Part shown: positions 1 through 5,492 of the stretch, one piece after another | Numbering within the stretch: position 1 is the first letter of the stretch | How the letters are laid out: every line of letters starts with the position of its first letter | Source: Polyangiaceae bacterium | GTDB taxonomy: Bacteria > Myxococcota > Polyangia > Polyangiales > Polyangiaceae | Length of the DNA: 5,492 nucleotides | Reading direction: 5' to 3' | Assembly: GCA_025936205.1 (NCBI GenBank) | Contig: JAICTU010000561.1 | Location: forward strand, 1-5,492 | Program-made: the position numbers and the translations under genes | Notes under the pieces: model-generated | The model's input: only the letters and a program-made list of their open reading frames with translations | The model's database searches: none | Told to the model about the DNA's origin: nothing

Positions 1-1024
1 AGACGACGCCCAGGCCCGCCTCCAAGCCCAGGCTGCGCGTGCGAAACCACGCCTCGCCGCCCTGCGCGGACCCCATTTCGTACTTCACGAGCGGCAGAAT
101 GCCGCCGATCTGGGCCTCCAGCGCCAGCGCTGGACCGAGCTGAAACACGCCGCGCCCCTGCGCGAGAGCCGCGGCCCAGAAGCCCGTGTCGGAGGTGCCG
201 AGCGCATCGGCGCCGGCGGCCTGAAGCGCACCCAGATCGACTCCGGCGCAAGGGTAGAACGCGACGCCCGGCAGCTCCCAGGCGAGCGGACAGGCTTCGA
301 GCCGTGCGCCCAACAAGTTGACGGTCAGCTCGCGATCGCGCGCCTGCCCCTGCCCATGCACCACAAACAGCGAGGCGCGGAGCTGCCGCACGAGCCCATC
401 CGGGTCGTCGAGGGCTGCAAACGCGGCGCCGCCGAACGCCGGCTGCGGTGAGACACCGGTCTCGAGCAAGCCCTGTGCTCCGAGCTTCCACGCGCTCGTA
501 GGTGCGCTCGTGTGCGCGCGCGTCGTCGAGCCGGATTCAGCGAGCGGGGGCGGCGCGGGAGCAGCGGCTGCCGGCGGCGCGGGAGCAGCGGCTGCCGGCG
601 GCGCGGCGCTGGGCTCGGGCGCACGAGGATCGAGGGCGAGATCCAAGGTGAGCGCCAGAGCTTCGGCCACCTGCTCGCAGCGCGCGTCCTGATACTCGCG
701 GATCGCCACGGTGCCGAGCCGCGTCTGCCGTTCGAGCCTGCCCGAGCTGTTGCCGGTGTCGGCGATGCGCCCCAAGGTCACCACGAAGTCGACGCGATCC
801 CCCACGCTCGCCAGCCGTGCTGCTTGGCCCAGCTCCGCCAGTCGCGCGATGAACGCCGCGCCATCGGGACAGCCCTCGGAACTGCGGTACCAGACCCACA
901 CCGGATCGGGTTCGGTGTAGGCAACCGGGGCCAGCAGCGCGGCAGCGACCGCCAGCTGGCAGGCCACACGGCGCCTCACTGCCGCCAGCGCTTGCCGATG
1001 TGCACGAACATCGGTGCGACGCAT
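1..1024 (-). CDS. Secreted, probable outer-membrane beta-rich protein of myxobacterial type (3' end outside window)
   Basis: The frame is open for 341 codons from ATG at 1024 to the window edge, so the C-terminus is missing. Residues 16-37 look like a signal peptide: an RRR n-region, a hydrophobic core (LAVAAALLAPVA), and likely cleavage near A35-T37. Residues 40-132 form a small domain with Cys52 (EGCPD) and Cys116 (DARCEQV), possibly a disulphide pair. A Pro/Ala linker (about 134-162) follows. From about 178 the sequence alternates hydrophobic and polar residues with many glycines and carries a second Cys pair (C245 in EACPLAW, C259 in YPCAGV), as in outer-membrane beta-barrels. This layout recalls uncharacterised myxobacterial proteins often encoded beside sigma factors; that comparison is from memory. 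No enzyme motif is visible. The start is uncertain: ATG1024 has only GGCAGG abutting it, and GTG979 (V16) would give a more standard signal peptide. An in-frame TGA lies upstream. The gene is divergent from the TPM operon. Confidence 0.8.
   Translation of the reverse strand, partial: MRRTDVRAHRQALAAVRRRVACQLAVAAALLAPVAYTEPDPVWVWYRSSEGCPDGAAFIARLAELGQAARLASVGDRVDFVVTLGRIADTGNSSGRLERQTRLGTVAIREYQDARCEQVAEALALTLDLALDPRAPEPSAAPPAAAAPAPPAAAAPAPPPLAESGSTTRAHTSAPTSAWKLGAQGLLETGVSPQPAFGGAAFAALDDPDGLVRQLRASLFVVHGQGQARDRELTVNLLGARLEACPLAWELPGVAFYPCAGVDLGALQAAGADALGTSDTGFWAAALAQGRGVFQLGPALALEAQIGGILPLVKYEMGSAQGGEAWFRTRSLGLEAGLGVV
551..606. repeat. 24-nt perfect tandem repeat coding a Pro/Ala linker
   Basis: Two identical 24-nt units (551-574 and 575-598) are followed by 8 nt of a third. 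On the minus strand they encode the repeated octapeptide PPAAAAPA in the linker between the N-terminal domain and the beta-rich domain of the left-hand gene. The 24-nt period keeps the frame, so copy-number change would only lengthen or shorten the linker. Confidence 0.85.
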
Positions 1025-1036
1025 CCTGCCGGATTC

Positions 1037-1066
1037 AAAATAGCCCGATCCATGCGTCTCCGTCAA
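1037..1066 (-). promoter_or_regulatory. Candidate sigma-70-like promoter for the left-hand minus-strand gene
   Basis: Read on the minus strand, TTGACG (1066-1061) is followed after 18 nt by TATTTT (1042-1037). This matches the -35 consensus at 5 of 6 positions and the -10 consensus at 4 of 6. Transcription would begin near 1030, leaving a leader of only about 5-6 nt before ATG1024, or about 50 nt before the alternative GTG979. The local A+T-rich patch stands out in this GC-rich sequence. Myxobacterial promoters are poorly predicted by eye, so this is tentative. Confidence 0.35.
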
Positions 1067-1140
1067 TCGGCGGGAAGGTCAGGCGTTGCGCAGTATCGAA
1101 GACTCGCTGAACCAATGCGGTGGCGGTAGCGTGCCGCGCC

Positions 1141-1761
1141 ATGGCGCGGTTCCTGGACGACGAGGGGAAGCGGGCGCTGCAGGCCGCTGTCGAGAGCATC
1201 GAAGCGGCCAGCGCAGCCGAGGCGGTGGTGGTCGTTCCCGTGCAGAGCGGGCGCTATTTGCACGCCGATCTGCTCGGCGCCATCGCCTGCGGCTGGCTCG
1301 CGCTGGGTTTCCTGCTCTGGAGCCGCTGGTCGTTCTCCCTCGCCTCGATCTGGCTGGATCCGCTCGCCTGCGGCTTGCTCGGTGGCGGCCTGGTGTCGCG
1401 TGTGCCCGCGCTGCGCCGCGGGCTCACTCCTGCGAAGTGGCGGCGCGAGGGCGTCCTGCGCGGCGCGCAGGCGGCGTTCATCGAGCGGCGCATCAGTGAG
1501 ACACGCGATCGTTCGGGGTTGCTGATCTACATCTCACAGCTGGAGCGCGAAGCGGTGGTGCTGGCCGATCTCGGCCTCCGGCAAGCGGTCTCGAGCAGCG
1601 ACTGGCAGCGGCTGGAGTCGGCGCTGAGCGGCGCCGCCCGCGCCGGTGACGCCCCGAGCGCTGCGCGCGCGCTGTCCGACTTCGCGCGAGTCGCCCAGGC
1701 GGCGCTGCCACGGCGCGCGGACGATCAGAACGAGCTGGCGGACTCGGTGGTGAGCGAATGA
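1141..1761 (+). CDS. TPM-domain inner-membrane protein (COG3762-like)
   Basis: This 206-residue protein resembles TPM-domain (TPM_phosphatase, PF04536) membrane proteins. The N-terminus MARFLDDEGKRALQAAVESIE followed by AAEAVVVVPV matches the usual opening helix and first strand (commonly 'AEIVVV'). Two hydrophobic segments (about 43-61 and 69-87) form a membrane hairpin inserted in the domain. The conserved second half follows: AAFIERRISETRDRSGLLIYIS (112-132), then EREAVVLADLGL (135-146), a form of the family 'T..RTG.LI..S..ER...I.AD.GI' pattern. There is no signal peptide, so the TPM part is probably cytoplasmic. Plant TLP18.3 is linked to photosystem II repair and phosphatase activity, but the bacterial function is unclear. 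ATG1141 was chosen because it aligns with the family N-terminus; GTG1120 would add seven residues. Neither start has a clear Shine-Dalgarno. The stop overlaps the next start (ATGA, 1758-1761), implying translational coupling. Other functions remain possible. Confidence 0.85.
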   Translation: MARFLDDEGKRALQAAVESIEAASAAEAVVVVPVQSGRYLHADLLGAIACGWLALGFLLWSRWSFSLASIWLDPLACGLLGGGLVSRVPALRRGLTPAKWRREGVLRGAQAAFIERRISETRDRSGLLIYISQLEREAVVLADLGLRQAVSSSDWQRLESALSGAARAGDAPSAARALSDFARVAQAALPRRADDQNELADSVVSE

Positions 1762-3272
1762 CCCGGTGGCACGTCCCGATCGCGCTCTCGCGCTGGCTCC
1801 CGCTGCTCGTGAGCATCGCTGGGCTGCTGTGCGCGGCGCACGCGGCGGCTCGCCCCGGCGGAGGACACAGCTACAGCGGGGGTGGTTCGCGCGGCGGCGG
1901 CAGCAGCGGCGGTGGCGGTGGCGACGGTGAGGGCGAGCTCATCTGGCTCATGCTCCAGCTGGTGTTTCGCTATCCGAGCGTGGGAGTCCCGGTGGTCATC
2001 CTCGGCGTCGGTGCCTGGATCTGGCTGCAGCGCCAGCGCGGCGAAGCCTGGCAAAGCTCGCCAGGGCCGCTCCACCAGCCGGCACTGGAGGCGCGGGCGG
2101 TGGACATCGACGTCCTGCGCCAGCGCGACCCGGAATTCTCGCTGGTGCTGTTCGAGGACTTTGTCTATCGCCTGTTCGCGACGGCGCAGCGCGCGCGCCA
2201 CGACGCTCGTGAGCTCGCGGCGCTGGCCCCCTATCTCGCCCCCTCGGTGCGGGACGTGCTGGCTGCGCTGGGCCCGGCGGGGGCACCCTTCACGAACGTC
2301 GTGGTGGGCGCCCTGCGCGTCACCGGTGTGCAGCTGCCCAGCGGCCCGGTGGAGGGCGCGCAGGAGCGTGTGTCCTTGCTGCTCGAAGCCAACCTGGCCA
2401 CGATCTCGCCCCGGAGCTTCGCCGCGTACTTTTCCAGGCAAGTCTGGATCTTCGCGCGTCGCGCCGGGACCCTCAGCAAAGGGCCGGCGCAGCGGCAGGA
2501 GCGCTTCGGCTGTCCCAACTGCGGCGCTCCGTTCCGCTCCGGAGACGCAACTCGCTGCGAGTATTGCGGTGAGGTCGTGGCCGGGGGGAGGTTCGACTGG
2601 CAGGCGACGGAGCTGCGTGTCCTCGCGCAGGAACGGCAGCCGCCGCTGGAGAGCTCGACGGTACCCGAGCGCGGTACGGAGGACCCGACCGTGTTTCACC
2701 CCGCGCTGCGCGAGCGCTGGGCGTCGCTCCAGCAGGCTGACTCTGCGCTCACCTGGCCGGGGCTCGAGGGCCGGCTCCGGCTGATCTACGACGCGCTCAA
2801 CAGGAGCTGGACCTCGGGCGACCTTTCCGTGGCGCGCCCGCTGCTCTCCGACGGCATGTTCGATTACCTCGACTACTGGGTCCGCGCGTACCGCGAGCAG
2901 GGCACGAGAAACATCCTGGAGCGCATGCGCATCGAGCGCGCGGTGCTGGTCAAGCTGGTGCGCGATCGGCACTACGACGCGGTCACCGTTCGGCTGTGGG
3001 CGACCGGTCTGGACTACACCGTGAAGCTCGAGGACTCCTCGGTCGTTTCGGGCAGCGGCACACGAGAACGCGTCTACAGCGAATACTGGACCCTGATTCG
3101 CGGCAGCGGCGTGCGGGGCGCTCCGCGCCAGGAGGCGGTCTGCCCCAATTGCGCCGCACCGCTGAAGACCTCGATGGCCGGGGTGTGCGCGTACTGCTCC
3201 CAGCACGTGACCAGCGGCGAGTTCGATTTCGTGCTGAGCAAGATCGAGCAGGACGACTCCTATGCCGGCTGA
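1758..3272 (+). CDS. Membrane-anchored protein with two Tim44-like domain/zinc-ribbon units
   Basis: The 504-residue protein begins with a signal peptide or first membrane helix (12-31, cleavage plausible near AHAA-A). A Gly/Ser-rich stretch (33-59, HSYSGGG and following) and a membrane segment (about 61-90, ending in WIWLQRQR) come next. Residues 120-240 and about 325-450 look like two Tim44-like (NTF2-fold) domains: DPEFSLVLFEDFVYRLF, and later LEGRLRLIYDALNRSW with a C-terminal YSEYWTLIRG strand. Each is followed by a zinc ribbon: C252/C255/C267/C270 and C462/C465/C477/C480, with identical CxxC-x11-CxxC spacing, each then followed by G-x-FD-aromatic. Tim44-like domains bind membranes or partner proteins, and zinc ribbons usually stabilise or bind partners. 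The soluble part is probably cytoplasmic. The start overlaps the TPM stop by 4 nt, indicating a coupled operon. The exact role is unknown, and the Tim44 assignment of the first copy is the weaker of the two. Confidence 0.87.
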   Translation: MTRWHVPIALSRWLPLLVSIAGLLCAAHAAARPGGGHSYSGGGSRGGGSSGGGGGDGEGELIWLMLQLVFRYPSVGVPVVILGVGAWIWLQRQRGEAWQSSPGPLHQPALEARAVDIDVLRQRDPEFSLVLFEDFVYRLFATAQRARHDARELAALAPYLAPSVRDVLAALGPAGAPFTNVVVGALRVTGVQLPSGPVEGAQERVSLLLEANLATISPRSFAAYFSRQVWIFARRAGTLSKGPAQRQERFGCPNCGAPFRSGDATRCEYCGEVVAGGRFDWQATELRVLAQERQPPLESSTVPERGTEDPTVFHPALRERWASLQQADSALTWPGLEGRLRLIYDALNRSWTSGDLSVARPLLSDGMFDYLDYWVRAYREQGTRNILERMRIERAVLVKLVRDRHYDAVTVRLWATGLDYTVKLEDSSVVSGSGTRERVYSEYWTLIRGSGVRGAPRQEAVCPNCAAPLKTSMAGVCAYCSQHVTSGEFDFVLSKIEQDDSYAG

Positions 3273-3393
3273 GGTTGCGCCGAGCGTGGGCCGCGCCGGC
3301 AATTGCCATCCATGCGGGCGCGAGCTAAGACCGAGGCACGGGCAGCGACAGAACGGCGGTAGCGATGGGGATCTTCAGCAAGCTCCGAAATGA
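3262..3393 (+). CDS. Possible 43-residue CxxC protein overlapping both neighbours
   Basis: ATG3262 lies inside the last codons of the Tim44-like gene, and the TGA at 3391 lies inside the SPFH gene, in a third frame. AGGA at 3250-3253 is placed 8 nt before the ATG, a better ribosome binding site than that of the SPFH gene. The product MPAEVAPSVGRAGNCHPCGREL plus a basic tail has one CxxC (C15, C18), like half a zinc ribbon. It may be a small protein, a translational coupling element that carries ribosomes across the 92-nt gap, or chance. No family is recognised. Confidence 0.25.
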   Translation: MPAEVAPSVGRAGNCHPCGRELRPRHGQRQNGGSDGDLQQAPK

Positions 3394-4501
3394 ACTGATC
3401 GACATCATCGAGTGGCTCGACGACAGCCAGCACACGCTGGTCTGGCGCTTCCCTCGCCATCAGAACGAGATCAAGACAGGCTCCAGGTTGATCGTGCGGC
3501 CCGGGCAGGTCGCCGTGTTCGTGCGCGAAGGCAAGATTGCCGACGTCTTCCAGCCGGGCACCTACGAGCTGACCACCTCGAACTTGCCGATCCTGAGCAC
3601 GCTCGCGGGCTGGAAGTACGGCTTCGACAGCCCGTTCAAGGCGGAGGTGTACTTCGTCAGCACGAGGCAGCTGAGCGATTTGAAGTGGGGCACCCCGAAC
3701 CCGATCATGCTGCGCGACGCCGACTTCGGCCCGATCCGCTTGCGCGCATTCGGCGTCTATACGCTGCGGGCGATCGATCCCGCGGCGCTCCTGCGCGAGC
3801 TCGTGGGGACAGACGGCATTTTCGAAGCGGAAGAGGTCACCGAGCTCTTGCGCTCGATCATCATCTCGGCGTTCTCGGACGTGCTCGGCGAGAGCAAGAT
3901 CGCGGCGCTCGATCTGGCCTCGCGCTATCGCGAGCTCGCCGAGCAGGTGCGCAAGGCCGTGTGCGAACGGATCGACGACGAATACGGGCTCGAAGTGCCT
4001 GCGCTCAGCATCGTCAATATCGCGCTGCCGGAGAGCGTCGAGAAGGCGCTCGACCAGCGCAGCAGCATGGGGGTGCTGGGAGATCTGCAGCGCTTCGCTC
4101 AGTACCAGGCGGCCCAGGCGCTCACGGCCGCGGCAAACAATCCAGCCGGCGGCGGCGCTTCGGCGGGCCTGGGGCTCGGCATGGGCGTGGCCCTGGGCCA
4201 GCAGGTGGCGCAGGCGTTGTCTCCCACCGCTGCCCTGTCTCCCAGCGCGGCCCTGTCTCCTGCACCTCCGGGCGTGCCGCCCCCGCCGCCGGCTCCGCTG
4301 TGGCACGTGACCAGCAATGGCCAGACGTTTGGGCCGTTCAGCGCGCTGCAGCTCGCTCAGGCGGCGGCCCAGGGCCAGGTCACGGCGGCGACGCTGGTCT
4401 GGAACGCAGGCTTGCCCGGCTGGCTCCCTGCAGGCCAGCTGCCGGAGCTCGCGCCGCTGTTCGGCAAGGCGGGGCCGCCGCCCCCGCGTCCGCCCGCCTG
4501 A
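3365..4501 (+). CDS. SPFH/band-7 protein (YdjI or 'virion core' type) with C-terminal GYF_2 domain
   Basis: The 378-residue protein starts with an amphipathic segment (MGIFSKLRNELIDIIEWLDD) and HTLVWRFP, hallmarks of the YdjI-like branch of the SPFH superfamily. The SPFH core spans about 25-235: SRLIVRPGQVAVFVREGKI (40-58), FQPGTYEL (62-69), the PFKAEVYFVS strand (90-99), WGTPNPIMLRD (108-118), the ELL.SII..AF region (160-170), and a helical YGLEVPALSIVNIALPESV segment (207-225). Family members assemble as scaffolds on membranes, and B. subtilis YdjI works with PspA. An Ala/Gly and Pro-rich linker (about 248-311, with LSPxAA repeats) leads to a GYF_2-type domain (312-362: W313, GPF 323-325, LVW 344-346, GW 352-353) that probably binds peptides. 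Many relatives instead end in a zinc ribbon; here zinc ribbons lie in the neighbouring gene. ATG3365 fits the family N-terminus. Its ribosome binding site is weak (GGCGGT). The gene lies 92 nt after the Tim44-like gene, so it is likely co-transcribed. Confidence 0.92.
   Translation: MGIFSKLRNELIDIIEWLDDSQHTLVWRFPRHQNEIKTGSRLIVRPGQVAVFVREGKIADVFQPGTYELTTSNLPILSTLAGWKYGFDSPFKAEVYFVSTRQLSDLKWGTPNPIMLRDADFGPIRLRAFGVYTLRAIDPAALLRELVGTDGIFEAEEVTELLRSIIISAFSDVLGESKIAALDLASRYRELAEQVRKAVCERIDDEYGLEVPALSIVNIALPESVEKALDQRSSMGVLGDLQRFAQYQAAQALTAAANNPAGGGASAGLGLGMGVALGQQVAQALSPTAALSPSAALSPAPPGVPPPPPAPLWHVTSNGQTFGPFSALQLAQAAAQGQVTAATLVWNAGLPGWLPAGQLPELAPLFGKAGPPPPRPPA
4217..4270. repeat. 18-nt degenerate tandem repeat in the SPFH linker
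   Basis: Three 18-nt units (4217-4234, 4235-4252, 4253-4270) encode LSPTAA, LSPSAA and LSPAPP. The first two are most alike; the third diverges in its last codons. They make up part of the flexible linker between the SPFH core and the GYF_2 domain and lead into a proline tract. Confidence 0.8.
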
Positions 4502-4663
4502 CGTCGCGGCCCGTCACTCGAGCGCGGCAAACATCTGCGCTGCCTGGGGAAGGATAAGACACCTTCAGGGGTGATCGCCTCACTCTCGCTGCGACCCGAC
4601 TGTGGGCGGTCCCTCCCGTCACACCAACGAGACTGCTGGCGGTGAGGTTCCATCGTTGCACCC

Positions 4664-5008
4664 GTGCCATCAGTTGCGGGATCGGCGAAGGCAGGAACTG
4701 CAGGTGTCGATTTCATCCTGCAAGTGGCTGCCCGTCCGCCCGGCAACTTCACGGTCACGATCGCGGTCGGGACGGTGAATCAACAATTCGGCCTCGCGCG
4801 AGGCACTCGCATCACCAAGCCGAAGGCCGCTTCACAGGTCATCCACGTCGATGGTACTGCCGACTGGATCGTGAAGGACCTCGACATTCCCGCCGGCGCC
4901 AGTGACTTCACGGCGACTCTCACCGAGGTCGGCGGCACCCGCACTGGCAGCGACAGCGGCGCAGTCGCTCAGCGGGCAGATTCTGGCGACGCACAGCTCC
5001 GCTCATGA
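4664..5008 (+). CDS. Doubtful small hypothetical protein, possibly a gene remnant
   Basis: An open frame of 114 codons begins at GTG4664. Its central part (about residues 16-92) reads like a small beta-sandwich: VDFILQVAARPPGNFTVTIAV, then VIHVDGTADWIVKDLDIPAG, then DFTATLTEVGG. The first 22 codons use A/T-ending codons freely, whereas later codons regain G/C bias. The tail (SDSGAVAQRADSGDAQLRS) is low in structure. There is no ribosome binding site at a usable distance; GGTGAGG at 4641-4647 is 16 nt away, and an in-frame TGA (4644-4646) lies within it. This could be a genuine small protein, the eroded remainder of a longer one, or chance. No family is recognised and there is no cysteine, signal peptide or membrane helix. 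Confidence 0.35.
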   Translation: MPSVAGSAKAGTAGVDFILQVAARPPGNFTVTIAVGTVNQQFGLARGTRITKPKAASQVIHVDGTADWIVKDLDIPAGASDFTATLTEVGGTRTGSDSGAVAQRADSGDAQLRS

Positions 5009-5155
5009 CCGAGCCCTGTCCTGGCGGCCCCGTGCGCGGAAACGGTCATAAATCCCCGCCTGCTCAGCATTGAACTCGATCGAATTGCCGAGATCCAAAT
5101 GGCCGCCTCCGGGCCTGGGGTGAGAACGACATTTCGGAGGTCGAACGGCGACCCG

Positions 5156-5162
5156 AAGGAGG
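5156..5162 (+). promoter_or_regulatory. Consensus ribosome binding site of the lipoprotein gene
   Basis: AAGGAGG lies 4 nt before ATG5167. It is the only full-consensus Shine-Dalgarno in the window and fixes the start of the right-hand gene. The spacing is slightly short but acceptable. Confidence 0.8.
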
Positions 5163-5166
5163 CACT

Positions 5167-5492
5167 ATGCGTTCTGGATTCCGATGCAGGATGGCGATCC
5201 CGTTATTGGCGGTGGCGGGCTGCGGCGGCAGCACCGAGCTCGGGTCAATGGGGGGCATCGAGGAGCTCGAGTCGCTCCGCGCTGCGCTCGTGGCGCCGCC
5301 ACCCGCGGGGCCACCAGCTGGCGGCGTCGCGTCCGCCTGGTCCACTCAGATGGCGGGCTCCAGTTCGAGTGATCTGGCCTCCTCGGTGGCGCTGGACCCG
5401 AGCACTGGGGCCATCGTCCACGCCGGCAGCACGATGGGGCCGCTGCTCCAACCGTTTCTCGGCGGGCTCTCGGACGCCTACGTGATCAGTTA
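5167..5492 (+). CDS. Lipoprotein with SBBP-type beta-propeller repeat (3' end outside window)
   Basis: The frame is open for 108 codons to the window edge. The N-terminus has basic residues (R2, R6, R8), a hydrophobic stretch IPLLAVAG and a lipobox VAGC with Cys19, so it is an exported, lipid-anchored protein. A Pro/Gly/Ala spacer (about 40-55) follows. Residues 58-108 match the SBBP (PF06739) repeat style: W58-STQMAGSSSSDLASSVALDP, STGAIVHAGSTMG, then GGLSDAYVIS. The family pattern is roughly 'W...G....D.A..VA.D..GN.YVAG.T.G......G..DA.V.K'. Full proteins normally carry several such repeats forming a beta-propeller at the cell surface, a type frequent in myxobacteria. No catalytic residues are visible in the part present. 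A consensus ribosome binding site supports the start. The gene is probably separately transcribed from the SPFH operon, given the 665-nt gap. Confidence 0.85.
   Translation, partial: MRSGFRCRMAIPLLAVAGCGGSTELGSMGGIEELESLRAALVAPPPAGPPAGGVASAWSTQMAGSSSSDLASSVALDPSTGAIVHAGSTMGPLLQPFLGGLSDAYVIS

Larger units (their letters stand above)
4502..5166. other. Intergenic region with little clear content
   Basis: Between the SPFH gene and the lipoprotein gene there are 665 bases with lower third-position GC bias than the flanking genes. A short inverted pair (GAAGG at 4549-4553, CCTTC at 4562-4566, 8-nt loop) follows the SPFH stop, but it is too weak and lacks a T-tract to be called a terminator. One doubtful ORF (4664-5008) is listed separately. 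The stretch 5009-5155 is relatively A/T-rich around 5045-5100 and presumably carries the promoter of the lipoprotein gene, although no convincing -35/-10 pair was found. No tRNA, repeat array or mobile-element end was seen. Confidence 0.6.

Noticed and set aside
978..1053. Short minus-strand ORF beginning ATGGATCGG that overlaps the left-hand gene's start
   Set aside because: About 25 codons, no ribosome binding site, and its ATG lies inside the spacer of the predicted promoter.
512..1129. 205-codon plus-strand frame opposite the left-hand gene
   Set aside because: The minus-strand frame gives a continuous 341-codon protein with a signal peptide and plausible domains; this frame does not.
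1725..3302. 525-codon open frame on the minus strand opposite the Tim44-like gene
   Set aside because: Its translation is a compositionally odd Arg/Ala/His/Pro-rich chain with no domain, while the plus strand carries clear zinc ribbons and a signal peptide. Long antisense frames are expected at this GC content.
3298..3307. Perfect 10-bp palindrome GGCAATTGCC between the Tim44-like and SPFH genes
   Set aside because: Short, single copy and not positioned at a promoter; it could be chance. Not enough to call an operator.
3260..4306. 348-codon minus-strand frame opposite the SPFH gene
   Set aside because: Arg/Ala-rich shadow frame. The plus strand holds an unmistakable SPFH domain over the same bases.
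3412..4557. 381-codon plus-strand frame overlapping the SPFH gene
   Set aside because: Same strand, different frame; Arg/Gly-rich with no recognisable motifs.
4549..4566. Possible terminator hairpin after the SPFH gene
   Set aside because: Only a 5-bp stem with an 8-nt loop and no following T-tract.
5038..5043. GGAAAC as an extracytoplasmic-function sigma-factor -35 element upstream of the lipoprotein gene
   Set aside because: No matching -10 element at 16-17 nt and too far from the start to be persuasive.

Overview
The window is a GC-rich bacterial segment with very strong G/C preference at third codon positions. A family resembling myxobacterial outer-membrane proteins, an SBBP-type propeller lipoprotein and a multidomain Tim44/zinc-ribbon protein suggest a myxobacterium of the Polyangia (Sorangium/Polyangium) type. 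This is inferred from composition and gene style; no marker gene is present.

Layout. Positions 1-1024 (minus strand) hold the N-terminal 341 codons of a secreted protein that runs off the left edge. It has a signal peptide, a small Cys-containing domain, a Pro/Ala linker encoded by a 24-nt tandem repeat, and a beta-rich, probably outer-membrane part. A divergent intergenic region (1025-1140) follows and contains a plausible sigma-70-like promoter for the minus-strand gene. Three plus-strand genes then form a likely operon. They are a TPM-domain inner-membrane protein (1141-1761), a membrane-anchored protein with two Tim44-like/zinc-ribbon units (1758-3272, overlapping its neighbour by ATGA), and an SPFH/band-7 protein of the YdjI or 'virion core' type with a C-terminal GYF_2 domain (3365-4501). 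A small overlapping reading frame (3262-3393) with a CxxC motif and a good ribosome binding site bridges the second and third genes.

Positions 4502-5166 are mostly non-coding or weakly coding, with one doubtful ORF (4664-5008). At 5167 a lipoprotein gene with a consensus ribosome binding site begins and runs off the right edge. Its mature part starts an SBBP-type beta-propeller repeat.

Together, the three central genes look like an envelope-associated module. An SPFH scaffold with a peptide-binding GYF domain would sit at the cytoplasmic face of the inner membrane beside a Tim44/zinc-ribbon membrane protein and a TPM protein. SPFH, TPM and zinc-ribbon proteins recur around the phage-shock (PspA-like) envelope-stress network. 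A membrane-stress or membrane-protein quality-control role is therefore reasonable, but it is inferred and not shown by the sequence.
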